This document shows, one piece after another, positions 1 through 9,384 of a stretch of DNA of 64,000 nt. The DNA is taken from assembly GCF_002873455.1 (NCBI RefSeq), contig NZ_MCUN01000009.1, positions 248,001 through 312,000 of the forward strand. The letters run 5' to 3'. Both the position numbers and the translations under genes were made by a program. This stretch comes from Vibrio splendidus. GTDB lineage: Bacteria; Pseudomonadota; Gammaproteobacteria; Enterobacterales; Vibrionaceae. The notes beneath the pieces were generated by a model. The model searched no databases and was not told the DNA's origin. It saw only the letters and a program-made list of their open reading frames with translations. The first letter of the stretch is position 1. Every line of letters starts with the position of its first letter.

Positions 1-72
1 TTATCTAAACAAAACTTCGTTAAAAATTAGCTCTATAAACACAATAATAATATTCAAAAGGAAAGGTTAACT

Positions 73-1029
73 ATGAAAAATACCAAATTGGTAGGTGCAG
101 TGGCACTGCTTGCTTCGCTAGTTTCAGGTCATGCATTGGCGGATTCTGAACAAAAGAAACTGACATTGATGTTGGATTGGTTTGTGAACCCGAACCACGG
201 CCCAATTGTGATTGCTCAAGAGCGCGGTTACTTTGCTGACCAAGGCCTAGAGGTTGAAATCCAAGAGCCTGCAGACCCAAGCACGCCTGCAAAGTTGGTT
301 GCAGCAGGTAAAGTCGATTTAGCAGTAACTTACCAACCAAGTTTAACCATGGATGTAGCGGCAGGTTTACCTCTCGTTCGCGCATCAACCCTTATCGCAA
401 CGCCATTGAATACGTTGATGGTTTTGGACAATGGCAAGAACGATTCATTAGCGGACTTGAAAGGTAAGAAGATCGGTATCGCGATTGCGGGTAACGAAGA
501 AGCAACTATCGGCACTATGCTAGCGCAAGAAAATGTTGCGTTTACAGACGTGCAAACCATCAATGTCGGTTGGGCACTTTCATCTTCATTAGCATCAGGC
601 AAGGTAGACGCAATTTGGGGTGGCTTACGTAACTTCGAAACCAACCAGTTAGCACTTGAAGGCTTTAAAGCAAAAGCGTTCTTTCCTGAAGAGCACGGCG
701 TACCCGCTTACGACGAGCTGATCTTTGTGGCGAACGCAAAGAAACACGACGACGAAGCGATCAAAGCGTTCAACAAAGCACTTGAGCAAGCAACCACTTA
801 CATTGTGAACCACCCACAAGAGTCATGGAGTGAGTTTGTGGCGTATTCACCAGATACGTTGAACAACGAACTTAACCAACGTGCATGGGACGACACACTG
901 ACTCGTTTTGCACTTCGCCCTTCAGCTGTAGATATGAAGCGTTACGACGATTACGCGCAGTTCATGTTCGACAAAGGCATTATCAAATCACTACCAAAAG
1001 CCGCTGATTACGTACCGACTTTTGACTAA
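73..1029 (+). CDS. thiY: ThiY-like periplasmic pyrimidine (thiamin precursor) binding protein
   Basis: Periplasmic substrate-binding protein of the NMT1/THI5-like (ThiY) family, which binds hydroxymethylpyrimidine-type thiamin precursors for an ABC importer. Residues 1-23 form a Sec signal peptide ending in HALA. The mature part opens with LTLMLDWFVNPNHGPIVIA, the family's typical start, followed by the two-lobed fold. An AAAGGAAAGG ribosome site precedes the ATG. tenA follows 8 bases downstream and thiM after that, so this is a pyrimidine/thiazole salvage operon. The cognate permease and ATPase are not in the window and may lie upstream. The 72 bases before the gene show no TPP riboswitch, which could lie beyond the left edge. 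The exact ligand (HMP or formylaminopyrimidine) is inferred. Confidence 0.85.
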   Translation: MKNTKLVGAVALLASLVSGHALADSEQKKLTLMLDWFVNPNHGPIVIAQERGYFADQGLEVEIQEPADPSTPAKLVAAGKVDLAVTYQPSLTMDVAAGLPLVRASTLIATPLNTLMVLDNGKNDSLADLKGKKIGIAIAGNEEATIGTMLAQENVAFTDVQTINVGWALSSSLASGKVDAIWGGLRNFETNQLALEGFKAKAFFPEEHGVPAYDELIFVANAKKHDDEAIKAFNKALEQATTYIVNHPQESWSEFVAYSPDTLNNELNQRAWDDTLTRFALRPSAVDMKRYDDYAQFMFDKGIIKSLPKAADYVPTFD

Positions 1030-1037
1030 GGAATCTC

Positions 1038-1718
1038 ATGAAATACCAAGACTTAATCCAAGCCTGTCAGCAAGATTGGCAAGACTACATCGAGCATGAT
1101 TTTGTTAAAACGCTGGCGAACGGCACTCTCGCTCAACCGTGTTTTCTGCATTACTTGAAGCAAGATTTTCTGTTTTTGAAGCAGTATGCTCGTGCTTATG
1201 CTTTGGCGATTTACAAAGCTAAAACCTTGGCTGATATGCGTCGTGCACTGCCAAGTGTTCATGCTCTATTAGATTCTGAAATTTCACACCACGTGACTTA
1301 CTGTGGTCAATGGGGTTTAACGGAGTCTGACTTGGAAAATGAACCTGAAGATTTCGGCACCGTTGCCTACACGCGCTACGTTCTAGATGCAGGTATGACG
1401 GGTGATCTTGTCGACCTTTACGCGGCACTGGCTCCGTGTTCAATTGGTTACGCTGTGATTGGTAAAGCGTTGTTAGAAAGCAGTGATACTGTGTTAGAAG
1501 GCAACCCGTACGCAAGCTGGCTGCAACTGTACGGCGGAGAAGAGTTCCAATCAGGCGTGGCAACGGGCGCGGAATATTTCAATCAACTGCTTGCTGAAAT
1601 TGATATCAACAGCGAGCGCGGTCAGAACATCGTTCATATCTTCAAAACCGCAACGCGTATGGAAGTGGCTTTTTGGCAGCAAGGTCTGAATGCACTTAAT
1701 GACTCAACCGCGGTTTAA
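1038..1718 (+). CDS. tenA: TenA aminopyrimidine aminohydrolase / thiaminase II
   Basis: Cytoplasmic thiaminase II family enzyme that hydrolyses aminopyrimidine breakdown products of thiamin to HMP, feeding salvage. The all-helical TenA fold spans nearly all of the 226 residues, the usual family length. The catalytic cysteine is visible in the APCSIGY motif at about residue 134, and a conserved acidic position lies in RMEVAFW near residue 210. It starts 8 bases after the ThiY-like binding protein and precedes thiM by 28 bases, consistent with one transcript. The ribosome site is the AGGAATC just before the ATG. Confidence 0.9.
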   Translation: MKYQDLIQACQQDWQDYIEHDFVKTLANGTLAQPCFLHYLKQDFLFLKQYARAYALAIYKAKTLADMRRALPSVHALLDSEISHHVTYCGQWGLTESDLENEPEDFGTVAYTRYVLDAGMTGDLVDLYAALAPCSIGYAVIGKALLESSDTVLEGNPYASWLQLYGGEEFQSGVATGAEYFNQLLAEIDINSERGQNIVHIFKTATRMEVAFWQQGLNALNDSTAV

Positions 1719-1746
1719 AGCGACTTTCTTGAATAAGGATTAATCC

Positions 1747-2532
1747 ATGCTAACTGAACAAATCATCCAATCGCTGCGCGCAGTACGAGAGCAAAAACCA
1801 CTGGTTGTGAACATCACCAACTACGTCGTGATGAACAATACGGCCAATGCGTTATTGGCGATTGGCGCTTCGCCTATTATGGCGCACTCACAGCAAGAGC
1901 TGGCAGAGATGATGTCTTTCTCTGGCGCGCTTGTGATCAACATCGGTACGCTAGACAGTGTGTGGACACCAAGAATGCGCTTTGCTGTTGAACAAGCGAA
2001 TGCGAACAACAAGGTTGTGGTGCTTGATCCTGTGGGTTGTGGTGCAAGTACGCTGCGTACCGAAACTTCTCGTGAAATTGCACGCTTAGCCGATAAGTTG
2101 ATTATTCGTGGTAATGCATCTGAAATTATCGCACTAGCGGGTGAGCAAGCACAGAGCAAAGGCGTTGATGCGCTAGATAGCAGTGATGCCGCATTAGGCG
2201 CAGCGCAATGCTTAGTGGCTGAATATGGTGCGAACGTGGTTATTTCTGGTGAAACAGATTACGTTGTGACTAAAGACAGCGTTGTGACGTTAAACAATGG
2301 TCACCTAATGATGCCGTATGTGACGGGCATGGGTTGTACGCTAACAGCGCTGACGGGTGCTTTCGCGGCTGTCGGTGATGACAGTGGTTTGGCTGCAGCA
2401 GCAGTTTTAGGTGTGGTTGGCGAAATCGCCGCTGAGAATTCACGTGGCCCAGGTAGTTTGCAAATGAACTTACTCGATGAGCTGTATCAACTAGATGAAG
2501 AGACACTGATTCAACGTTTAAAGGTTCAGTAG
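1747..2532 (+). CDS. thiM: Hydroxyethylthiazole kinase
   Basis: ThiM phosphorylates 4-methyl-5-(2-hydroxyethyl)thiazole so that it can be joined to HMP pyrophosphate by ThiE. The 261-residue length is normal. Recognisable family motifs are the N-terminal [20 protein letters not shown], the central [10 protein letters not shown] (about residues 94-103) and [15 protein letters not shown] with the catalytic-loop cysteine near residue 197. An AAGGATTAATCC ribosome site precedes the ATG. It is the last gene of the thiY-tenA-thiM cluster, and a rho-independent terminator follows at 2563. Confidence 0.93.
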   Translation: MLTEQIIQSLRAVREQKPLVVNITNYVVMNNTANALLAIGASPIMAHSQQELAEMMSFSGALVINIGTLDSVWTPRMRFAVEQANANNKVVVLDPVGCGASTLRTETSREIARLADKLIIRGNASEIIALAGEQAQSKGVDALDSSDAALGAAQCLVAEYGANVVISGETDYVVTKDSVVTLNNGHLMMPYVTGMGCTLTALTGAFAAVGDDSGLAAAAVLGVVGEIAAENSRGPGSLQMNLLDELYQLDEETLIQRLKVQ

Positions 2533-2562
2533 TCTCAATCTGGCTTAAGCATTTAGCTCACT

Positions 2563-2618
2563 AAAAAGCCCTCAACTATTGGTGTCAGTTCAAACACGAA
2601 TGTGCTGGGGGCTTTCTT
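2563..2618 (+). terminator. Terminator after thiM
   Basis: Arms AAAAGCCCTC and GGGGGCTTT with a long loop, followed by CTTATT. It sits 30 bases after the thiM stop and separates it from the convergent chemoreceptor gene. Confidence 0.6.
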
Positions 2619-2685
2619 ATTGTATAAACCGTGTTCGCTATGTTTTCAATAAACGAGGCTCGAAAGAACAGAGACTTAAAGTCAG

Positions 2686-4629
2686 CTAGGTTCTAAATCG
2701 ATTCACTTGGCTCTCTAGGTGGTGAGCAACCTCGGTTAAGTCGCTCGCCGCGCCAGAAATACTGCTTACAGACTCTTGGTTGCTTTGTGCGATGGTGTTT
2801 GCACCTTGTGCATTCTCACCCAATGATTTGGTCAGACAATCTTGTTCGTCAACAGATACTGCAATCTGGCTGTTAGCCTGATTCAGATCTTGGATGTGTT
2901 GGTTAATCACATGCAAGTTCTGAGAAGCTTGCTGTGCCTGAGTTGAAGCATCTGAAACCGTGCTGTGGCTCTCTTTGATCGACTCTAACGCATCTTTAGC
3001 GCCACGCTGTAACGAGGTGATGAGCTCATCAATCTGGCTTGCAGAATCTTGAGTACGCTTAGCTAGAGTTCTTACTTCGTCGGCTACTACTGCAAATCCA
3101 CGACCTTGTTCACCTGCGCGCGCAGCTTCAATAGCCGCATTTAATGCCAGTAGGTTGGTTTGCTCAGAAACGCCTTTGATTACTTCAAGAATGGCACCAA
3201 TATTCATCGACTCTTTGTGTAGGTCAGTCACTTTTTGGCTGCTCACCTGCATGCTTTCATCGGCGCTGCCAATCTCATGCAGTGTTTTGTCTACTTCTTT
3301 GAGCCCCATCGCCACATTCTCGGTTGCTTGGTTGGCAACTTGAGACGCGTGGTTAGCACTTGCAGCAATTTCTGATGTGCTTGAAGCTAATTGATCAACG
3401 GCAGAAGAGATGTTGATCATTTCACTGTTCAATTGTGTTGCATTGGTCGAGCTGTTGTTTGTCACCTGATTAAGTGACTCCGACATCTCACCAATACGCA
3501 CGCTAGAACGGTTCACTTGACCAACAATATCGCGCAGAGATTCAATCGTAATCTCCATGTTAGTCAGCAGTTCACCAATCTCATTCTTGCTCTCAATGTT
3601 CACTTCAACATTCAGGTTGCCCTGAGAAAGCTCGTTGGTGATCTGTTTAACCTGCGCGATGCCTTTGGTAATAGAACGAGTCACCAACACTGCGCTCGTC
3701 ATGCCAATCACCAAAGCCACACCCGTTAGCAAGAAGATGATTTGAACTGAACGTTTTTTACTGGCTTGCAGTTCTGGCGTTAATGCTTGTTTCTGTTGCT
3801 CTAGAATACTTTGAGCATCCGCGACCGCGATAGCCAAGCTGTCACCAATCGAGGCAAGAGTCGCTGTTCTTTGAGTGTTTTCAATCATCTGCTGATGAAC
3901 TTGCTTAAAGCCCTTTGCATACGCTTCACGTTGGTTTGAGAAGTCTTCAATCAACTCACTTTGATAAGGGGATGATTTAAGAGATTCAATATCGCCTTCA
4001 ATACCTGGCAACGCGTATTCAAAGATATCTTTACCCGCTTCATAGGTTTTTAGGTCGTTGTTGTTTGAGTAACTCAGTACGGTGATCTTGGCTGCGAGGA
4101 AGTTCTCCATCAACATACCCGCGTATAAGCTCGCGTTTGGATCATTGTTGTTGTAAGACTCATACAACAAGCTCTGAGCCGCTTTGAGGGCGTTGGTTTC
4201 TCGTTTGACCATTTCGACATTCACTAATTGGTCGATGAGCAGCTGGCTCTGTTTCATTGAGCCATAAGCCGTGTCAAATGCCGCCACGCTGTCTTGCACT
4301 AATTGCAGGCTAGCTAGGCTATCGGTTTTGGTGGTGGTTTGGATTAAGTTGTTGAGCAGTTCATCAATCGCGAGTTTACTTGATTGATAATTTGTTTCGT
4401 ATTGCTCATCCAATGACTCTAAGTAACGTTCAGAGGCTAAACGCATCTGAAGAAAGTGCACTTGAATGTTGCTTGACAGTGTCGCTTTTTGGCTGAGCTC
4501 ACTGTATTGGCTAAAGCCGTTCGACAAGGTTTGGATACCTTTGTAACTCACAAAGCCTGAAATGACGAAAAAGAGCAAGCAGATGGCATAACCCAGCTTG
4601 ATCTTGAGCGCTATAGAAAGGTGGCGCAT
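2686..4629 (-). CDS. Methyl-accepting chemotaxis protein (membrane, periplasmic sensor)
   Basis: Transmembrane chemoreceptor of 647 residues that controls CheA. The layout is a short cytoplasmic start, TM1 at about 10-30, a helical periplasmic sensor of about 265 residues (helical-bundle type, ligand unknown), TM2 at about 296-318, a HAMP linker to about 371, and the coiled-coil signalling domain. The signalling tip [20 protein letters not shown] lies near residue 487. No CheB/CheR-tethering pentapeptide is visible at the C-terminus (VNRFRT). It stands alone between thiM and thiE. Co-location with thiamin genes hints at, but does not show, a link to their ligand. Confidence 0.92.
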   Translation of the reverse strand: MRHLSIALKIKLGYAICLLFFVISGFVSYKGIQTLSNGFSQYSELSQKATLSSNIQVHFLQMRLASERYLESLDEQYETNYQSSKLAIDELLNNLIQTTTKTDSLASLQLVQDSVAAFDTAYGSMKQSQLLIDQLVNVEMVKRETNALKAAQSLLYESYNNNDPNASLYAGMLMENFLAAKITVLSYSNNNDLKTYEAGKDIFEYALPGIEGDIESLKSSPYQSELIEDFSNQREAYAKGFKQVHQQMIENTQRTATLASIGDSLAIAVADAQSILEQQKQALTPELQASKKRSVQIIFLLTGVALVIGMTSAVLVTRSITKGIAQVKQITNELSQGNLNVEVNIESKNEIGELLTNMEITIESLRDIVGQVNRSSVRIGEMSESLNQVTNNSSTNATQLNSEMINISSAVDQLASSTSEIAASANHASQVANQATENVAMGLKEVDKTLHEIGSADESMQVSSQKVTDLHKESMNIGAILEVIKGVSEQTNLLALNAAIEAARAGEQGRGFAVVADEVRTLAKRTQDSASQIDELITSLQRGAKDALESIKESHSTVSDASTQAQQASQNLHVINQHIQDLNQANSQIAVSVDEQDCLTKSLGENAQGANTIAQSNQESVSSISGAASDLTEVAHHLESQVNRFRT

Positions 4630-4890
4630 AACTATCCCTATATTTACCTGATTCCTTCACAGCGGAGTATTTCATAAAACAGCGTTCTGGGCATGCTTGA
4701 AGTGAATACTTTGTGTAATAAGTAACGCTTTCGTTAAAAATTCCAGGATTTTCGGTATGCTTTCAACGAGTTGTATATTCAATGGTGCGCGCTTAATTGA
4801 GCTAATTTAGTATTAACTTCCATGCACATGATGCGATTTGTCGGTAAAATGGTAGCAACTCTATTTAGACTCCGACTCCAAAGGTACGAT

Positions 4891-5508
4891 ATGAACCCTT
4901 ATAAGCTCTATTTAGTAACGGATGACCAGCAAGATTTAGAAACGCTTAAGTTTGTGGTTGAACAAGCGGTCGCTGGTGGCGTCACTATGGTTCAAGTAAG
5001 AGAGAAACATGGGGATGTAAGAGCTTTCATTGAACGAGCACAAGCTGTTAAGTTGATTTTGGCTGGCTCTGGTGTACCGCTGATCATTAACGATCGGGTA
5101 GACGTTGCTTTGGCTGTGGATGCTGACGGCTTGCATTTAGGACAGTCAGATATGCCTGCTGAGTTAGCCCGTCAGTTGATTGGCCCAGACAAGATTCTTG
5201 GGTTATCAATTGAAACTGAACAGCAGCTACAACAAGCCGATAGTCTGCCGATTGATTACATTGGCCTCAGTGCGCTTTTTGCCACACCGACTAAGACAAA
5301 TCTTAAGAAACATTGGGGTTATGATGGCATTAAAATGGCGTTGGAGACAACGAAGTTACCGATTGTCGGTATTGGTGGAATTAATGAATCGAACATTCCG
5401 CAGTTAGTTGAGAGCGGTATTCATGGGTTAGCATTGGTATCTGCGATATGTCACGCTAAAGATCCCAAACAAGCGACGCGGGATCTGTTGTCTCTAATGA
5501 GAGAGTGA
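4891..5508 (+). CDS. thiE: Thiamin-phosphate synthase
   Basis: ThiE joins HMP pyrophosphate and thiazole phosphate to give thiamin phosphate. The TIM-barrel protein opens with YKLYLVTDDQ and shows the VREKHGD pyrophosphate-binding segment, LIINDRVDVALAVDADGLHLGQ, the ATPTKT loop near residue 134 and VGIGGINESN. I chose the ATG at 4891 (205 residues, family length) because AAAGGT lies just upstream. The longer open frame from 4822 adds 23 residues that do not look like ThiE. It is separate from thiD/thiM in this region. No TPP riboswitch motif is seen in the 260 bases before it. Confidence 0.93.
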   Translation: MNPYKLYLVTDDQQDLETLKFVVEQAVAGGVTMVQVREKHGDVRAFIERAQAVKLILAGSGVPLIINDRVDVALAVDADGLHLGQSDMPAELARQLIGPDKILGLSIETEQQLQQADSLPIDYIGLSALFATPTKTNLKKHWGYDGIKMALETTKLPIVGIGGINESNIPQLVESGIHGLALVSAICHAKDPKQATRDLLSLMRE

Positions 5509-5520
5509 AGGGGTTATCGG

Positions 5521-5556
5521 CTAGAAAACAAATGAGATTAACCATTTGTTTTCTAG
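5521..5556. terminator. Perfect 14-bp hairpin after thiE
   Basis: Arms CTAGAAAACAAATG and CATTTGTTTTCTAG with an 8-base loop, 13 bases after the thiE stop. There is no clean T-tract after it, so it may act as a transcript-end stabiliser or a weak terminator. Confidence 0.5.
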
Positions 5557-5636
5557 TTAAACAACAGGCTCATAGAAAGGCTAAATTGGCCTATCGCTTG
5601 AGCTTTTAAGACAATTTATTGAATACACAATTTGGT

Positions 5637-6119
5637 TTACTGAGCGCATAAAGCAACAGTACCGATGATCATAAGAACGATCGCGGCATACCAGCCGTAT
5701 TGCGCGGTCTTATCAGCAACAAACACCTTAATGTAGTTGAGTTCTTCATGCGCCATTGCAATGAAGTCTGTGTAGTTAATCGATAACTCGCGGCTCGCTT
5801 CTTTCAAGTCTTGCTGAAGTTTGTTGAAAGCCTCATCGATGAAGCCTTTTGTTTCTGAAATAGACGGAGTAGCAACCAAAGTTAAGCTATTCCAAACTGC
5901 CATACGCGATTCATATTCGCTTTCACTGACACAATTAAGTACGCGTAAATCATACTCTCGTTTGTTACGCTCTTTGCCCATTTTCTCAGGGCAAATATTT
6001 CTTAAAACGTTCACGACAAATTTTCCAAAAGGTTCATTTAGATATAAAAAAGCACTCGAAGAGGGCTCATAAACTGGGTGCGAATCAATATTCAAAAGTG
6101 ATCTATTTGAAGCTTTCAC
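5637..6119 (-). CDS. Orphan protein with C-terminal membrane anchor
   Basis: I do not recognise this protein. It is mostly soluble and charged, with a helical, probably coiled-coil stretch (about residues 85-125) and a single C-terminal hydrophobic helix (about 142-158, YAAIVLMIIGTVALCA), as in a tail-anchored protein. The longest frame starts at a GTG at 6119 with no visible ribosome site. The ATG at 5981 gives a 114-residue form and is a reasonable alternative. The gene is monocistronic, convergent with thiE. Its function cannot be stated. Confidence 0.6.
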   Translation of the reverse strand: MKASNRSLLNIDSHPVYEPSSSAFLYLNEPFGKFVVNVLRNICPEKMGKERNKREYDLRVLNCVSESEYESRMAVWNSLTLVATPSISETKGFIDEAFNKLQQDLKEASRELSINYTDFIAMAHEELNYIKVFVADKTAQYGWYAAIVLMIIGTVALCAQ

Positions 6120-6399
6120 AAGTGGTTGCAGGGCAGGGGCACTTATGTGGGAGATTTGAAGTTGGGTCAGTGGTGTTAAAGAGCGATTTGGTTTTGTCGA
6201 TCTCAGTTTGATAAGACAACCCCTTTAGGATCGCATACTAGTTATGTCACTTTGGGATATCAACTAGGGTGTTTTATCCACACGACAAAGAAAATTATCG
6301 GCACGAAAAGCGGAAATGAGGTAGTGCTGGAGAAAACACCACCGTCATTGATTTAGGATTCAGTTGCTGAAATAGGCTGAGCTCAAGGATTGGGGAAGA

Positions 6400-7302
6400 T
6401 TAGTTGGCTTGCCATTGATTGTTTTCTAATGAGTGGCCCTTTAGTTTTTCAAGTAAACTTGTTAACACTGGCCCATTGATATGACTGCGAGACACTAAGC
6501 AACCCACTGGAGTAATCCAACCACCATGCTCGTGTGCCACTGGCAGTGCTACGAGATCACCTTTCTGAATTCCTTCCATCACCATCATTTCAGGCACATT
6601 TGCCCACCCTACGTTTTGTTCAACGAGATCGATGATTGTTTTGTGGTTGTTTGCATACCAAAGCATCGAGCTGATGCCATAGGTGAACCACAATTCGCGC
6701 TGCTTCGAACTGCGATGCACACATTGGCGGTAGCGCTTTAGGTCTGAGTCTTGAACGACGGGCATTTGGCTCAGCTCGTGCGTGGCAGAGCCAACAGTAA
6801 GAAAGCGTGCTTGGCCCAGTAAGAAAAAGTCCATATCTACTTTAAGTTCACCGTCCGCATAGATGATACCTATCTGCGCTTTGCCGCGTCTGACTAAGTC
6901 TTCAACATCGAAGGTTGAGGTGGTAATAATATCAAAGTGTGTGATTGGAAACTGATCGGCTAGTGAGCTGATTATCTTAATGAAATTCTTATCTATGATG
7001 CTCTCATCAATGGCAATGATCAGTTCGTGTTCATCTTCTTGTGTCAGCGATTCTACTTTTTGGTCGAAGTACTTTTGTTGGTCGAGAATTGCCTTAGCGA
7101 CAGGCAATAACGCTTTACCTGTGTTGGTCAAAACGGGGATGTTTTTCTCACGGTTAAACAGCTCTTGGTCGATGGCAATTTCTAGGTTGGCGATCGATTG
7201 GCTGACACCAGACTGAGCGCGTTTCAGCTTACGTGCTGCAGCAGAAAAAGAGCCACTTTCACACACGGTGACGAAGACTTTTAATTGCTCAAAACTGTAC
7301 AT
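6400..7302 (-). CDS. LysR-family transcriptional regulator
   Basis: A 300-residue LysR-type regulator. The N-terminal winged helix-turn-helix (about 3-60, FSAAARKLKRAQSGVSQSIANLE) is followed by the two-lobed effector domain (about 90-290). It is transcribed divergently from the PACE-family efflux gene at 7441, with a shared intergenic region of 138 bases. LysR regulators next to PACE genes commonly control them (AceR–AceI is the known example), so this one probably activates that pump. The effector is unknown. Confidence 0.9.
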   Translation of the reverse strand: MYSFEQLKVFVTVCESGSFSAAARKLKRAQSGVSQSIANLEIAIDQELFNREKNIPVLTNTGKALLPVAKAILDQQKYFDQKVESLTQEDEHELIIAIDESIIDKNFIKIISSLADQFPITHFDIITTSTFDVEDLVRRGKAQIGIIYADGELKVDMDFFLLGQARFLTVGSATHELSQMPVVQDSDLKRYRQCVHRSSKQRELWFTYGISSMLWYANNHKTIIDLVEQNVGWANVPEMMVMEGIQKGDLVALPVAHEHGGWITPVGCLVSRSHINGPVLTSLLEKLKGHSLENNQWQAN

Positions 7303-7440
7303 GTTACTTCTCGCTCAATACCAAATGGGATGATAATGCTCAGGCTATCACTAATCGTGATGGCTGTTAACTTTCTCTTATTATTTCCGATGACATAATC
7401 CGAGCTAATCCAACACATACTAGATTATTTAGAGGAATGT

Positions 7441-7869
7441 ATGAGTACGTTAGAAAGAGTGTTCCACTCAGTGTTATTCGAAGTTTTGGCCGTAACACTT
7501 TCAATTATGGGCTTGGCGATATTTACCGATCATGATGTGAATGCCTTATCAGAAACCATGATAGTTGTCGCGACAATCGCTATGATTTGGAATTACTGCT
7601 TTAACCGCATTTTTGATCGCTACTTTACGGGTGAAAAATCTCAGCGTTCACTTAAGCTGAGAATATTCCATGTGGTTTTGTTTGAAGCAGGCTTGTTGAT
7701 AGCGACGATCCCAGTGATGGCTTTCTTGCTTAATGTGGGGATTTGGCAGGCATTCTTAATGGATATCGGCGTGACTATTTTTATTACCATTTACGCGTTT
7801 GTGTTTAATCTGATTTACGATCATATACGAGCATTCTGGGTACGCAGAGCGGACTTAGCCGTTCAGTAA
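7441..7869 (+). CDS. PACE-family multidrug/biocide efflux transporter
   Basis: Small inner-membrane transporter of the proteobacterial antimicrobial compound efflux family (AceI type; Acinetobacter AceI exports chlorhexidine and short diamines). The 142 residues form four predicted membrane helices arranged as two tandem repeats of a two-helix unit. Each half begins with a similar motif: RVFHSVLFEVLAVTLS near residue 6 and RIFHVVLFEAGLLIAT near residue 73, with the conserved membrane glutamate. Between them lies the NYCFNRIFDRYF motif, repeated as VFNLIYDHIR. The AGGAATGT ribosome site fits the ATG. A LysR regulator lies divergently upstream. Confidence 0.9.
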   Translation: MSTLERVFHSVLFEVLAVTLSIMGLAIFTDHDVNALSETMIVVATIAMIWNYCFNRIFDRYFTGEKSQRSLKLRIFHVVLFEAGLLIATIPVMAFLLNVGIWQAFLMDIGVTIFITIYAFVFNLIYDHIRAFWVRRADLAVQ

Positions 7870-7897
7870 TCTACCAAGTCAGTAAATACTAGTTTGG

Positions 7898-7948
7898 CTA
7901 CTAACCGTTTGTTTATCCGTTATTTTGACGGAGGTATCCGGTTAGTAG
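7898..7948. repeat. Nested inverted repeat between PACE and AraC genes
   Basis: Outer arms CTACTAACCG and CGGTTAGTAG (perfect 10 bp) enclose an inner hairpin of TCCGT and ACGGA. It lies 29 bases after the efflux gene and 82 bases before the AraC gene. There is no T-tract, so it could be an operator or a processed RNA end rather than a simple terminator. Confidence 0.5.
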
Positions 7949-8030
7949 GTCTAGGTAACGGGGCGTTTGTTCTGCTATCTTAAATAAGGTGATAATTTGA
8001 GTTCGTGAAAGAACAGATTAAGAGGAAAGG

Positions 8031-9029
8031 ATGCCGAATATCCCTCAAATGACGGTTGTAGATAAGAAAGAAGTCGAATTGTTCGCGGAACTGTTCAAAC
8101 ATATTGATGGTGAAATCTATACCTTACTACGCAGTGCTCAAATCCCTAATGATATTCTCACCAGTAATGACCATTACGATTATCTTCCTGAGACCACGGT
8201 TAAGAATGTGGTCAAGATTATGGGGGAATCTGCGTCGAGAGAAGAGTTTTCGCTGTTTATGTGGAGTTTTTGCAAGCAAACCTATGTGCCAAGGTTCGTC
8301 GCTAAACTGAGTCAGCAAGACTCGCTGAAAAGTGCACTTGACCAATTTGGTGAGCAGTTGAAGCTCGTATCCAACGGTGCGAATGTCTATACCAAGCAAT
8401 CCGGAGGAAAGTGGTGGTTGGTCCGCGAGAAGCCGTTTACTAACGCGCCTTGGTTTAAGTTCGCTGAACTGTTCTCGGTTATTTTCATCAACGAGTTACT
8501 TTCAGTATTAACGCAAGGTCGTTGGAAGCCGTTTGAGGTCGGTATTCAGAATGGCGATCTCGAATGCTTTCAATCTCTTCCACAAATGGGCAGTACTCAG
8601 TTTTATACGCATAGACCTGTCACCGCCTTTGAGATCCCTGAAGAGATCATGCTTGCGCCTATTGTTTTGCCAAAGGTAGCTCAAGAATCAGAAATCACTG
8701 CGCCTTTACCTAGCTCATTCCTGAGTGCTTTTAAGCTTGTTATTAAACCTTATCTCACGATGGGGAAACTGCCAATTAGCTTAGCTTCTGAGATTCTAAA
8801 TATTCATGTCAGAACGATCCAGCGTCGGTTGGAAAGTGAAGGGGTGACCTACAAAACCTTGATTGAAGAGATGGTTCTTGAGCAGGTTTTAGAATTGCTT
8901 AAGAAGTCAGATTTATCGATCACGCAAGTAGGCGCGAAAATGGGCTATTCCGATTCTTCCCACTTTACCCGAGCCTTTAAACGACAGATGAACATGACGC
9001 CAAGACAGTACCGAAAAGAGCACAGCTAA
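8031..9029 (+). CDS. AraC-family transcriptional regulator
   Basis: A 332-residue regulator with an N-terminal arabinose-binding-type sensor region (about 20-210) and a C-terminal AraC DNA-binding domain of two helix-turn-helix units (about 230-330). These are seen in HVRTIQRRLESEGVTYKTL and GYSDSSHFTRAFKRQMNMTP. The AGAGGAAAGG ribosome site supports the ATG. It resembles the second AraC protein of this window (15056-16051) in length and layout. No target is obvious; the amidohydrolase downstream is a candidate only by position. Confidence 0.88.
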   Translation: MPNIPQMTVVDKKEVELFAELFKHIDGEIYTLLRSAQIPNDILTSNDHYDYLPETTVKNVVKIMGESASREEFSLFMWSFCKQTYVPRFVAKLSQQDSLKSALDQFGEQLKLVSNGANVYTKQSGGKWWLVREKPFTNAPWFKFAELFSVIFINELLSVLTQGRWKPFEVGIQNGDLECFQSLPQMGSTQFYTHRPVTAFEIPEEIMLAPIVLPKVAQESEITAPLPSSFLSAFKLVIKPYLTMGKLPISLASEILNIHVRTIQRRLESEGVTYKTLIEEMVLEQVLELLKKSDLSITQVGAKMGYSDSSHFTRAFKRQMNMTPRQYRKEHS

Positions 9030-9384
9030 CGTCGGTAAGCAACAGTACAAAGCTATCAGTAAGAGCTCCGGCAATAACAGTTCCGCAGCCAAACTCTAGC
9101 CAATAAGTAATAACTCCAGCCATTAAGCAGAAACCGGAGCCTGAACGCAGATTTATTTATTGTCACCAAATGGCCATTTGTGAACCTTGAACACTGGCAG
9201 TATCACTACTAAGTTACTGAATGTTGATGAGTTGTTTTGCCTCGATTTCCCCCGGAATTTTGATTAGATTTTTGTGGTTATCGCGGCTAATAAAAACACC
9301 TTTGAAACCTCATAACACTCATTAGTAGTTACGGAATCGTTATGGGAAGTGGACTCCACTCATAAACGGAATCAAGGTGTATAA
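9030..9384. other. Gene-free stretch before the amidohydrolase
   Basis: About 355 bases without a supported gene on either strand. The last part carries the leader of the amidohydrolase, including a short perfect hairpin AGTGGA/TCCACT near 9349 and an AAGGTG ribosome site. I see no terminator with a clear T-tract for the AraC gene. Confidence 0.5.

Noticed and set aside
1..72. TPP riboswitch before the thiamin salvage operon
   Set aside because: No CTGAGA-type core or paired arms are visible in these 72 bases; an element further upstream would be outside the window.
3155..3343. Opposite-strand ORFs inside the chemoreceptor, kinase, transketolase and other long genes
   Set aside because: They are shadows of well-supported coding frames and lack starts with ribosome sites.
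4822..4890. Upstream extension of thiE to the ATG at 4822
   Set aside because: The added 23 residues do not resemble ThiE, while the ATG at 4891 has a good ribosome site and gives the family length.
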